Assembly: GCA_024409145.1 (NCBI GenBank)
Contig: JAKSUF010000019.1
Location: 1-12,872, forward strand
DNA from: an archaeon
Lineage (GTDB): Archaea > Methanobacteriota > Methanobacteria > Methanobacteriales > Methanobacteriaceae
DNA: 12,872 nt
Direction: 5' to 3'
Positions 5,785 through 12,872 of this stretch are shown here, one piece after another; within the stretch, counting starts at the first letter, position 1; every line of letters begins with the position of its first letter. The notes under the pieces are model-generated. The model did no database searches and was not told the origin of the DNA. It saw nothing but the letters and a program-made list of their open reading frames with translations. Made by a program: the position numbers and the translations under genes.

Positions 5785-7443
5785 ATGGAAAGTAATACTA
5801 TTCGAACTGATGTATTAATTATTGGATCTGGAGGAGCTGGTTGTAGAGCAGCTATTGAAGTATCAAAACAAGGTAGAGATGCATTAATTGTTTCAAAAGG
5901 ACTTTCATTTAGGTCTGGATGTACTGGAATGGCTGAAGGAGGATACAATGCAGCACTTAGTAATGTAGATAGTGAAGATAGTATTGAAGCTCACATCAAA
6001 GACACATTAAAAGGTGGTAGCTACCTTAATGACCCAAAATTAGTAGATATCTTAATTAGTGAATCTCCAGAAAGATTAATGGACTTAGAAGAATATGGTG
6101 CATTATTCGACCGTATGGAAGATGGAAGAATTAATCAAAGACCATTTGGAGGTCAAACTTATAGAAGAACCTGTTTCCAAGGAGATAGAACTGGCCATGA
6201 AATTATGAGTGCTTTAAAAGAAGAGATAATCAAACGTGACATTAGTACAATGGATGAAATAATGATTACTTCTCTTATCTTAGATAATAAAGATGCTTTA
6301 ATGCCTAAAGTAATTGGTGCAATTGGTCTTGATTTAAAAGATTCTACAACAATATTCTTCCAAGCAAAAGCAGTTATTTTAGCTACTGGAGGATCTGGAC
6401 AATTATACCCTGTAACCTCAAACACTACTCAAAAAAATGGAGATGGATTTGCTCTTGCATGGAATGTTGGAGCAGATTTAATTGATATGGAAGAAGTTCA
6501 ATTCCACCCAACTGGAATGGTTTATCCTGATTCAAGAAAAGGAACCCTTGTAACTGAAGCAGTGAGAGCAGAAGGTGGAAAACTTATCAATAGTGAAGGG
6601 GAAAGATTCATGGGCAAATATGATGATAGAATGGAACTTGCTACTCGTGATGTAGTTGCAAGATCAATCTATACAGAAATTATTGAAGGTCGTGGAACTG
6701 AACATGGTGGAGTTTATCTTGATATTAGTCATTTAGATGATGATTATATTGATGAAAAATTAGAAACTATGGTTCTTCAATTTGAAGATGTAGGTGTAGA
6801 TATCCATAATGAACCAATGGAAGTTGCACCAACAGCACACCACCATATGGGTGGTGTAAGAATAGATGAAGATGGCCGTTCAAGTGTTGAAAACTTATTT
6901 GCTTGTGGAGAGGTATGTGGAGGAGTCCATGGAGCAAATAGACTTGGAGGAAATGCATTAGCTGATACTCAAGTATTTGGAAAAAGAGCAGGTTTTGCTG
7001 CAGCTTTAAATTGTGAAATAGCAGAATTCGAATATAATCTTCCAGATATTGAAGCAGAGGAAAAACGTATTAAAGATTTAATAAAACCGGGTACAATTAA
7101 ACCAGAAGATATGAAAAAAGATATTCAAAAATTAATGTGGGAAAAAGTATCTATTGTTAGAAGTGAAAGGAAATTAAAAGAAGCTCTTGAAATTTTAATA
7201 GATATGAAAGAAAGTTCAAAATCCTTAGACGTTAAAGACATAAAACAATATAACACTTCTCTTTTGACTGCACTTGAAGTTATTAATATGCTTGAAGTAT
7301 GTATTTTAATAGTAAAATCAGCAATTTTAAGAAGAGAAAGTCGTGGTGCACATTACAGAGAAGACTTCCCAGAAACAAATGATGAAGTATGGAAAAAGAG
7401 TATAGTAATTGGACCAAATAAAATAAGATTTATGAAACACTAA
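5785..7443 (+). CDS. tfrA: Thiol:fumarate reductase, catalytic flavoprotein subunit A
   Basis: Subunit A of the methanogen enzyme that reduces fumarate to succinate while oxidising coenzymes M and B to the heterodisulfide. It is cytosolic, feeding succinate to biosynthesis and regenerating heterodisulfide. The 552-residue chain matches the usual TfrA length and the FrdA/SdhA fold: FAD dinucleotide motif VLIIGSGGAG (10-19), SGCTGMAEGGYNAA, the glycine-rich ATGGSGQLYPVTSN, QFHPTGM (239-245), RAEGG with the proton-donating Arg261, the histidines HHH-MGG (352-357), and substrate-binding GANRLGGNAL (383-392, Arg386). AGAGGGA precedes the ATG. The partner tfrB (Fe-S/heterodisulfide reductase-like) is not in the window, which is not unusual. 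As a flavoprotein it is a consumer of the pathway run by the preceding ribB, but separate transcription is likely. A fumarate reductase or L-aspartate oxidase is the alternative. The lineage and motifs favour TfrA. Confidence 0.9.
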   Translation: MESNTIRTDVLIIGSGGAGCRAAIEVSKQGRDALIVSKGLSFRSGCTGMAEGGYNAALSNVDSEDSIEAHIKDTLKGGSYLNDPKLVDILISESPERLMDLEEYGALFDRMEDGRINQRPFGGQTYRRTCFQGDRTGHEIMSALKEEIIKRDISTMDEIMITSLILDNKDALMPKVIGAIGLDLKDSTTIFFQAKAVILATGGSGQLYPVTSNTTQKNGDGFALAWNVGADLIDMEEVQFHPTGMVYPDSRKGTLVTEAVRAEGGKLINSEGERFMGKYDDRMELATRDVVARSIYTEIIEGRGTEHGGVYLDISHLDDDYIDEKLETMVLQFEDVGVDIHNEPMEVAPTAHHHMGGVRIDEDGRSSVENLFACGEVCGGVHGANRLGGNALADTQVFGKRAGFAAALNCEIAEFEYNLPDIEAEEKRIKDLIKPGTIKPEDMKKDIQKLMWEKVSIVRSERKLKEALEILIDMKESSKSLDVKDIKQYNTSLLTALEVINMLEVCILIVKSAILRRESRGAHYREDFPETNDEVWKKSIVIGPNKIRFMKH

Positions 7444-7462
7444 TAATAACAATAAATCTATT

Positions 7463-7503
7463 AAAAATAAGATACTAAAAAATAAGATACTTAAAACAAG
7501 TAT
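7463..7503. terminator. Repeat and small hairpin between convergent tfrA and PHP genes
   Basis: AAAAATAAGATACT occurs twice with a 15-base period (7463-7476, 7478-7491). The second copy runs into ATACTT/AAGTAT (7487-7492, 7498-7503), a 6-bp hairpin with an AAAAC loop. On the minus strand it is T-rich. The position between two converging genes suggests a shared termination zone. The evidence is weak. Confidence 0.3.
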
Positions 7504-7543
7504 ATTAAGAAAATATTAAGAAATGATAGAGCATGTAATCTAA

Positions 7544-8239
7544 TTACATTCCTCTAACATAATCTTCTCTTTTTGGATAACGTCTTAGAACTTTTTTTAC
7601 AAATACTTCTTTAGCAATTAAAAAAGTAGAAGTACGTTTACCTACAGCAGTACAATGCTTATGTTTTATAGCATCTAAAATTCCACTAATAGAATGATTA
7701 CCATAAGTATTAACCTCAGTATATGCATCGCCAATTGATTTTAAAAAGTGAGAATCACTACCTCCAAGAGTAGCCAATCTATTTTTATAAGCTAAATCTT
7801 TTGATAACTTATTTGAACGACCCGCAATATAACGTGCATTTTTAGTTTCAACACCATCTACAATCAAATTAGGGTCAATATTACAGAAAAGCCCATGCCT
7901 ATAAAAAGAAAATGGATGGGGAATAATTACAAGACCACCATTTGAATGAATTCTATCTGCAGTTTCAATAGCAGATAATCCTGGAGGAATATTTTCAGTA
8001 ACACCTAAACCTATCATATGCCCCTTATCTGTTGAAATTTCAATTGATGGAACTACAATAATCTTTTTATACTCTTCCCTAGCTATTTTAAAAGCTATTT
8101 GAGAACCTCTAATAGTATTATGATCACTGATAGCTATTGCATCCAGCCCAATTTCTTCTGCTCTATTCAAAATATCCCTAGGAGTTGAACGAGAATCACC
8201 AGAATAAACACTATGAATATGATGATCAAATTTAAGCAA
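7544..8239 (-). CDS. PHP-domain metal-dependent phosphoesterase
   Basis: A single PHP (polymerase and histidinol phosphatase) domain of 231 residues. Metal ligands typical of the fold are present in order: FDHHIHS (4-10, His7 and His9), AISDHN (36-41, Asp39 and His40), IEIS (Glu67) and His74, IIPHPF (His108), GVETKNAR (Glu131), and GGSDSH (159-164, Asp162 and His164). The set looks complete, so an active phosphoesterase or nuclease is expected. The substrate is unknown: relatives include RNase AM-type 3',5'-nucleotide phosphatases and histidinol phosphatases, and neither can be chosen here. The start codon is TTG (8237-8239), supported by GGAGGT nine bases upstream. It lies downstream of the DUF1786 gene on the same strand with a 91-base A/T-rich gap, so co-transcription is possible but not shown. 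Confidence 0.88.
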   Translation of the reverse strand: MLKFDHHIHSVYSGDSRSTPRDILNRAEEIGLDAIAISDHNTIRGSQIAFKIAREEYKKIIVVPSIEISTDKGHMIGLGVTENIPPGLSAIETADRIHSNGGLVIIPHPFSFYRHGLFCNIDPNLIVDGVETKNARYIAGRSNKLSKDLAYKNRLATLGGSDSHFLKSIGDAYTEVNTYGNHSISGILDAIKHKHCTAVGKRTSTFLIAKEVFVKKVLRRYPKREDYVRGM

Positions 8240-8330
8240 TATAATACCTCCATTAATTAATAATTTAATCTAATAATTAATCTAATAACTTAATAATTTA
8301 ATTTATTAATTTAAAACTAAAATTAAAATT

Positions 8331-9389
8331 TTATTTAATTCCTCTTAAGAATTCTAATGATTTAATAAGTCCTACAGTACCAGTCATCATTACATCTCCA
8401 GCAGGAGTTGCATAATGATAATCTAAGTTAGTTTCTTCAATTAAAGTTCTTTTAGGTCCAGTCACTATAACTTTTTCTATTTTACTAATAGGATTTAAAG
8501 CAAATGCTCCATGACCATGGTCACCATGCACATCTTCATGTTTAATTGATCCATCAGCTAAAGAATTTATAAGTATCTCAAGTTTTTCAGGAGCCCTTAC
8601 TAAATTACTTGTATGATGTTCAAAAATACCTTGAATTTTACCATCTTCAATAGAAGCAACAGTAGTATGGCCATTACCAATATCTGCAATAACATAACTA
8701 TCTAAATTAGCAACAGATTCATCATAAGTCATACCTACAAGTGATGCAAATTTAGTATCCATAATAACAGGTTTAAATTCAGGATTAGATTTAGCTAATG
8801 ATTTAATTACAGATTGCATTCTTGTAAAATACTCAGGAACTTCTTCTATCTCCATGGCAAAAACCTCAGGAGGTAAAGGTTCTGGAATTCTTTCTCTTAT
8901 CTTTTCAAATCTAAAGTCCCTATCACCCATATCTTCACTATAACCATGGTCCTGAACAGCTATAACAAGTTCATCAACTTCAAGATCTAAATTATAACTT
9001 GAAAAGATATTGATTAATTTTGAAACATCCACATCACCGAGAGTTATCTTAGTATAATCTACATATTTCTCATCATTTACATCTTCAACAATCTCAAAAC
9101 CATATGATTTAACTTGTTCAAGATTATCCCTAATTGTTTTAGCAGCTAAAGGTTCAAAAGCTACTTTATAACCTTTTTCAATATGTTTAAGACAACTAGC
9201 TTTAAGTTTACCTCCACCCATAATTACTCCATCAAAATAAACATTACCTTCAATTTTTGCAAGTTTTTGAGCAATAGTAATATGTGGGGAAGGAATAACC
9301 AATTTAATAGAATTTTCTATAAATTCTTCACTATCATATAACATTATATCTTCAGTACCAGTACCAACATCAATAGCTAAAATTTTCAT
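8331..9389 (-). CDS. DUF1786 family protein, ASKHA (actin/Hsp70) fold
   Basis: The sequence matches the archaeal DUF1786 family, often labelled a pyruvate formate-lyase activating enzyme homologue. That label seems doubtful, since no radical-SAM CxxxCxxC motif is present. Two signatures of the sugar-kinase/Hsp70/actin superfamily are visible: the phosphate-1 loop AIDVGTGTED (5-14) and the phosphate-2 loop YVIADIGNGHTTVA (232-245), with a possible adenosine loop VIVTGPKRT near residue 305-315. An ATP-binding or ATP-hydrolysing role is therefore inferred. The MGGGKLKASC segment (57-66) and the His/Asp-rich HEDVHGDHGHGAF stretch may bind substrate or metal. It is full length at 352 residues. The ATG has only a weak AGAAAG upstream, so the message may be nearly leaderless. 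The physiological role is unknown to me. Confidence 0.8.
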   Translation of the reverse strand: MKILAIDVGTGTEDIMLYDSEEFIENSIKLVIPSPHITIAQKLAKIEGNVYFDGVIMGGGKLKASCLKHIEKGYKVAFEPLAAKTIRDNLEQVKSYGFEIVEDVNDEKYVDYTKITLGDVDVSKLINIFSSYNLDLEVDELVIAVQDHGYSEDMGDRDFRFEKIRERIPEPLPPEVFAMEIEEVPEYFTRMQSVIKSLAKSNPEFKPVIMDTKFASLVGMTYDESVANLDSYVIADIGNGHTTVASIEDGKIQGIFEHHTSNLVRAPEKLEILINSLADGSIKHEDVHGDHGHGAFALNPISKIEKVIVTGPKRTLIEETNLDYHYATPAGDVMMTGTVGLIKSLEFLRGIK

Positions 9390-9532
9390 ACTTTCTATAT
9401 ATGTATAAAAAAATATTTAAATTATTTGATAAACTTAAAACTAGACTCAAGTTTAAAATAGAAATAAAAAAACAGAATAAAAAACTATGATAATTAAAAA
9501 AACAAAAAATCAAAGATAATTATCTAAACAAT

Positions 9533-9630
9533 AAAAAAACAACAAAAAACTAAAACAAAAAAGCGATAAAAAAGAAAAAAGAAAAAAACAACAAAAAACT
9601 AAAACAAAAAAGCGATAAAAAAGAAAAAAG
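9533..9630 (-). terminator. Perfect 49-bp tandem duplication, U-rich terminator of trpB2
   Basis: Two identical 49-base units (9533-9581 and 9582-9630) abut each other and end 13 bases before the trpB2 stop. Read on the minus strand, each unit contains several runs of five to seven T separated by single other bases, with one GC-containing word (ATCGC). Archaeal RNA polymerase terminates at U-runs and the termination factor FttA favours U-rich RNA, so this reads as a duplicated terminator separating trpB2 from the DUF1786 gene. The exact identity of the copies suggests a recent duplication. Just beyond lies the palindrome AGATAATTATCT (9514-9525). No gene is seen between 9390 and 9643. Confidence 0.6.
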
Positions 9631-9643
9631 AAAAATAATAAAA

Positions 9644-10942
9644 TTATTTACTATTTTCCATAGTTCCGTTCATGAATCCTTCGTAACCTTTGAAGTCCAT
9701 TAAACCATGACCAGAGAAGTTAACAACAATAGTTTTTTCCTCACCAGTTTCTTTACATTTACGAGCTTCATCAATAGCAACTTTAATTGCATGGTTTGTT
9801 TCAGGTGCTGGAATAACTCCTTCACATTTAGCAAACATTTGACCAGCAGCAAAAACATCTCTTTGATGAGCACTTCTACAGTCAATGTAACCTTCATTAG
9901 CTAAGAGAGAAACTTGAGGGTTCATTCCATGGTATCTAAGTCCACCAGCATGTACAGAAGGTGCAACAAAGTCATGACCTAATGTAAACATTTTAAGGAG
10001 TGGAGTGAATGCCATATTATCTCCGAAGTCATAAGTATACTCACCCTGAGTTAAAGTAGGACATGCAGAAGGTTCAACAGCAATAAATTCAGTATCACTA
10101 TTTCCATCAAGTTTATCTTTCATAGATGGGAATAAAGCTCCACCAAAGTTACTACCTCCACCAACACAAGCAATCATAGTATCAGCTTCTTCTTCAGCAA
10201 TTTCAAGTTGAGTTTTAATTTCTTGACCAATAACAGTTTGATGTAAAACTACGTGATTTAATACACTACCTAAACAATATTTAGTTTTTTCATCTGCTAA
10301 TGCTTCTTCAACAGCTTCAGAAATAGCTATTCCTAAAGAACCTGGGTGGTCAGGAGTTTCAGCATTAATTTTTCTTCCAACTTCAGTATTCATACTTGGA
10401 GATGCATAAACATTTCCATCATAAACTTGCATAATAGATTTTCTAAATGGTTTTTGATCAAAAGATACTCTTACCATATAAACAGTACAATCAATATCCA
10501 TTAAGGAAGATGCAAGAGAGAGTGCAGTACCCCATTGACCTGCACCAGTTTCAGTAGTGATTTTTTCAACACCTTCTTTTTTAGCATAGTATGCTTGTGC
10601 AATAGCACTGTTTAACTTATGACTTCCAGTAGGAGAAGTATCTTCTCTTTTATAGTAAATCTTAGCAGGAGTATTTAATTTTTCTTCTAAACCACGAGCT
10701 CTACATAAAGGAGTTCCTCTACCCATTCTTTGGTAAAGTTCTCTTACTTCTTTTGGTATTTTAATATATCTTTCAGTAGAAACTTCTTGTTTTAAACATT
10801 CATTAACAAGCATATTAGGCAAATCACCAACTTGGTCTTTTCCTTCACTGTTTTTAGGTTCTGGAAGAGGAATTGGCAAATCCGCATTAATATTATACCA
10901 TTTTTTAGGTACTTCATCATTAGGTAAATCTATTCTATACAT
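9644..10942 (-). CDS. trpB2: Tryptophan synthase beta chain homologue TrpB2
   Basis: A PLP enzyme that joins L-serine (or O-phosphoserine in some archaea) with indole to make tryptophan. The 432-residue length and extended N-terminus are those of the TrpB2 class, which works without TrpA. Visible features are the Schiff-base lysine in GSHKLNSA (Lys109), catalytic Glu131 in ETGAGQWG (TrpB2 has Trp where TrpB1 usually has His), the phosphate-gripping CVGGGSNFGG loop, and the HAGGLRYHGMNP segment characteristic of TrpB2. There is no trpA or other trp gene nearby, as expected for TrpB2. GGTG sits five bases before the ATG. A pair of TGTACT/AGTACA elements about 70-95 bases upstream of the start may be a TrpY operator. 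A U-rich duplicated terminator follows. Likely role: salvage of free indole or a back-up beta subunit. Confidence 0.95.
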   Translation of the reverse strand: MYRIDLPNDEVPKKWYNINADLPIPLPEPKNSEGKDQVGDLPNMLVNECLKQEVSTERYIKIPKEVRELYQRMGRGTPLCRARGLEEKLNTPAKIYYKREDTSPTGSHKLNSAIAQAYYAKKEGVEKITTETGAGQWGTALSLASSLMDIDCTVYMVRVSFDQKPFRKSIMQVYDGNVYASPSMNTEVGRKINAETPDHPGSLGIAISEAVEEALADEKTKYCLGSVLNHVVLHQTVIGQEIKTQLEIAEEEADTMIACVGGGSNFGGALFPSMKDKLDGNSDTEFIAVEPSACPTLTQGEYTYDFGDNMAFTPLLKMFTLGHDFVAPSVHAGGLRYHGMNPQVSLLANEGYIDCRSAHQRDVFAAGQMFAKCEGVIPAPETNHAIKVAIDEARKCKETGEEKTIVVNFSGHGLMDFKGYEGFMNGTMENSK

Positions 10943-10961
10943 AATTACACCATTATAATTT

Positions 10962-11001
10962 TATATTTCTATATTTTATAGTTATATATTTCTATATTTT
11001 A
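10962..11001. repeat. 17-bp direct repeat in the trpB2 leader/promoter
   Basis: TATATTTCTATATTTTA occurs at 10962-10978 and again at 10985-11001, a period of 23 bases. It lies between the candidate TrpY operator and the trpB2 start codon. It may be a chance duplication in A/T-rich DNA or part of a regulator array. Confidence 0.4.
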
Positions 11002-11011
11002 GTTTATAAAA

Positions 11012-11037
11012 TGTACTATTTAAATCTTTTTAGTACA
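11012..11037 (-). promoter_or_regulatory. Candidate TrpY operator (two TRP-box-like sites) upstream of trpB2
   Basis: TGTACT (11012-11017) and AGTACA (11032-11037) form an inverted pair with centres 20 bp apart, two helical turns. Each differs by one base from TGTACA, the TRP box that TrpY binds in Methanothermobacter, where TrpY is known to control trpB2. The spacer contains TTTAAAT, a possible TATA element, so bound repressor could block TBP. No trpY gene is in the window. This is inference from site similarity and position. Confidence 0.45.
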
Positions 11038-11224
11038 ATTTTATACATTGATATATAAATTTAATATAATATTTAAATAAATAAATTAACAATAAATCCA
11101 AATTCAGAAAAAATTAATGATGCAAATAATAATTATAGAAATAAAAATAAAGGAAAAATAACCTAACAACTATAGAAATAGAAATAAAAATAAAAAAATA
11201 AGAAAAATTATTTAATAAGTATAA
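11038..11224. other. Intergenic A/T-rich stretch between trpB2 and the permease
   Basis: The 360-base gap 10943-11302 has no plausible gene. Apart from the trpB2 promoter elements and the permease terminator, it holds only A-rich low-complexity sequence. That includes a 19-base direct repeat ATAAAAATAAAGGAAAAAT at 11141-11159 and 11227-11245; the second copy is part of the terminator hairpin. Confidence 0.5.
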
Positions 11225-11250
11225 AAATAAAAATAAAGGAAAAATCCTTT
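11225..11250 (-). terminator. Hairpin plus T-runs after the purine permease
   Basis: On the minus strand, AAAGGA/TCCTTT (11250-11245 with 11240-11235) forms a 6-bp stem with a four-base loop. ATTTTTATTTTTAT follows at once, about 50 bases past the permease stop. It has the form of a hairpin/U-tract terminator. Confidence 0.5.
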
Positions 11251-11302
11251 AATTTATCAAGTTATTGAATAATTAAAAATAATTACCACTCATTAATCCG
11301 AC

Positions 11303-12652
11303 TTAAAGTCCGAAGAATAAGTAAATTATGAAAATAGCTACTAAAACCCAAACTAACCATGAGAGCTTTTTCCAATTTCCTCTAGCAATTTCAATAACAG
11401 CATAAGTAATGAATCCCCATGCAATACCTAAAGAAATAGAGTAAGTTAAAAGCATCATAAGAATAGTCATGAATACAGGAGCTACAGCATGGAATTCATC
11501 CCATTCTACATCTTTAAGTTGAGCCATCATCAAAATACCTACAACTACTAATGCCGCACAAGTTACAGAAGAAGTAAATAAAGATAAAACAAGTGGAGCA
11601 AATAAAGCAGAGAGTAAGAAGAAAATACCTACAAAGATAGCAGTTAATCCAGTTCTTCCACCAAGACCAATACCAGTTGCACTTTCAACATATGCAGTTA
11701 AAGTAGAAGTACCAAAGATAGCACCAATAATACCAGAAATAGCATCTCCTAAGAAAGCACCACCGATACCTTCAGCATTACCTTCTTTATCAACGAATCC
11801 ACATTCTTGAGCTAAAGGAATTAAAGTACCTGTAGTATCAAAGAACATAACAAACAATAAAGAGAAAACAACTAAAACTAAAGTAGTTGGTTGTGCTGAA
11901 AATAACTCTCCAAAACCAGAAAGGAATCCTCCAAATAAACTCATATCAAAAGAAGTAGATATAATTTGAGTAGGTACTTGTGGCATAAGAGCAACACTAG
12001 AAGGATATGAAAAACCAATTAAAGTGAAAACTAATCCAATAATAGCAGTAATAAGTAAACCAAAGAAAACAGCAGCAGGTACTTTTTTAACATATAAAAC
12101 TAAAGTAATTAAAATACCAATCATTGCAAGGAATGTAGCAGGATCTGCTAAAGCACCTAAAGCTAAAAGAGTAGAAGGATCATCAACAATAATACCTGCA
12201 CCTTTTAAACCAATGAAAGCTAAAAAGAAACCAATACCTGCACCAATTGCAAGTTTTAAATTGAGAGGAATAGCATTAAGAATAGCTTCCCTTAATCCAG
12301 AGATAGTAATTAATAAAAAGATAACACTAGAAAGGAATACAGCAGCTAAACCAGCTTTCCAAGACACACCCATACCAATAACAATAGTATAAGTAAATAA
12401 CGCATTCATACCCATACCCGGAGCAAGACCTACCGGATACTTGGAAACAAGACCCATAATAATACAAGAAATACCTGATGCTATTGCAGTAGCAAAGAAA
12501 ACACCAGAAGTGCTCATTCCAGCATCTCCTAACATTGCAGGGTTAACCCCTAAAATGTAAGACATTGCTAAAAATGTAGTAAGACCAGCAATAAGCTCAG
12601 TTTTTAAACTTGTATTATTTGCACTTAATTTAAAAAAACTATTTAAAGACAT
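11303..12652 (-). CDS. Purine (xanthine/hypoxanthine/adenine/guanine) permease, AzgA/PbuG type
   Basis: A polytopic membrane transporter for nucleobases of the AzgA branch of the NCS2/NAT superfamily, most likely a proton symporter. Typical signatures are present: the N-terminal ELIAGLTTFLAMSYIL.VNP.ML....M, APGMGMNALFTYT, the re-entrant-helix motif FVMFFDTTGTLIPLAQ, FGTSTLTAYVESATGI.LGGRTGLTA, and a C-terminal GIAWGFI.YAVIE. About 12-14 hydrophobic helices are visible along the chain, the family's usual topology. I prefer ATG 12650-12652 (449 residues), because TGAGGT lies five bases upstream of it. A longer reading from TTG 12662-12664 would overlap that ribosome site. Which base it carries cannot be told from sequence. 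It is a single-gene unit with its own terminator. The 220 bases upstream to the window end contain no gene, only A/T-rich DNA that must hold its promoter. Confidence 0.92.
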   Translation of the reverse strand: MSLNSFFKLSANNTSLKTELIAGLTTFLAMSYILGVNPAMLGDAGMSTSGVFFATAIASGISCIIMGLVSKYPVGLAPGMGMNALFTYTIVIGMGVSWKAGLAAVFLSSVIFLLITISGLREAILNAIPLNLKLAIGAGIGFFLAFIGLKGAGIIVDDPSTLLALGALADPATFLAMIGILITLVLYVKKVPAAVFFGLLITAIIGLVFTLIGFSYPSSVALMPQVPTQIISTSFDMSLFGGFLSGFGELFSAQPTTLVLVVFSLLFVMFFDTTGTLIPLAQECGFVDKEGNAEGIGGAFLGDAISGIIGAIFGTSTLTAYVESATGIGLGGRTGLTAIFVGIFFLLSALFAPLVLSLFTSSVTCAALVVVGILMMAQLKDVEWDEFHAVAPVFMTILMMLLTYSISLGIAWGFITYAVIEIARGNWKKLSWLVWVLVAIFIIYLFFGL

Positions 12653-12872
12653 ATAATACCTCAATAAAAATTACAATATTAATTTATATCATTTTATACT
12701 AATAAGTATTACTAAATTAATTTTAGAATAAGAAATAAGAACAAACAATAAGCCTATTAAAAAAATAAAGAAAAATTAATTAAAATTAGATTAAAAAGAA
12801 CAAAAAATATAAAAATAAATAAACAAAGTAATAAAAAATATAAAATTTAAACATTAAATACAATCAAATTTT

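Noticed and set aside
8240..8330. TTAATCTAATAA-like near-repeats upstream of the PHP gene as an operator array
   Set aside because: Copies are irregular and the region is almost pure A/T; not above background.
9533..9630. CRISPR or satellite array
   Set aside because: Only two directly abutting units, no spacers, low-complexity sequence and no cas genes.
12024..12392. Plus-strand ORF of 122 codons inside the permease
   Set aside because: Antisense shadow of a strongly recognisable membrane protein, with no ribosome site.
1..12872. tRNA, rRNA, insertion sequence or integrase attachment site associated with the island
   Set aside because: Scanned by eye on both strands; no cloverleaf, transposase motif or terminal repeats were found.

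Overview
The window looks like a chromosomal segment of a methanogenic archaeon of the Methanobacteriales, most likely Methanobrevibacter. The reasons are very low G+C, a thiol:fumarate reductase catalytic subunit (TfrA, an enzyme that uses coenzymes M and B), a stand-alone TrpB2, a DUF1786 protein typical of archaea, AGGAG/GGTGAT Shine-Dalgarno sites, U-rich archaeal terminators, and a decayed adhesin-like gene of the beta-helix/C39-peptidase kind common in this genus. Species was not determined.

Layout. 17-1018 (-): tRNA-dihydrouridine synthase. 1132-4483 (+): an accessory, decaying island. It starts with a 5'-truncated beta-helix + C39 peptidase + lysine-rich tail gene, kept in one reading frame but cut by two in-frame stops. 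Next come a helical unknown protein whose natural start is split off by a poly-C frameshift, a small two-helix membrane protein, an orphan copy of the C39 gene's basic tail, and a truncated, frameshifted paralogue of the helical protein. The order '[C39 tail ending in F-W] then [helical partner]' therefore occurs twice, which points to a duplicated two-gene cassette. 4635-5545 (+): an FMN riboswitch (RFN element) with a switching region, followed by a bacterial-type ribB. 5785-7443 (+): tfrA. 7544-9389 (-): a PHP-domain phosphoesterase and a DUF1786 actin-fold protein. 9533-9630: a perfect 49-bp tandem duplication forming a U-rich terminator for the next gene. 9644-10942 (-): trpB2, with a candidate TrpY operator upstream. 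11303-12652 (-): an AzgA/PbuG-type purine permease.

How it fits together. The housekeeping genes are mostly single transcription units: riboflavin precursor synthesis, electron disposal to fumarate giving succinate, indole salvage or tryptophan synthesis, purine uptake, and tRNA modification. The two points that stand out are (a) a bacterial-style ribB that seems to have arrived with its FMN riboswitch and its anti-P1 segment intact, and (b) the duplicated C39-tail/helical-partner cassette, whose layout resembles a secreted effector with a partner gene and an orphan tail-plus-partner pair. Its function is unproven and both copies show damage.
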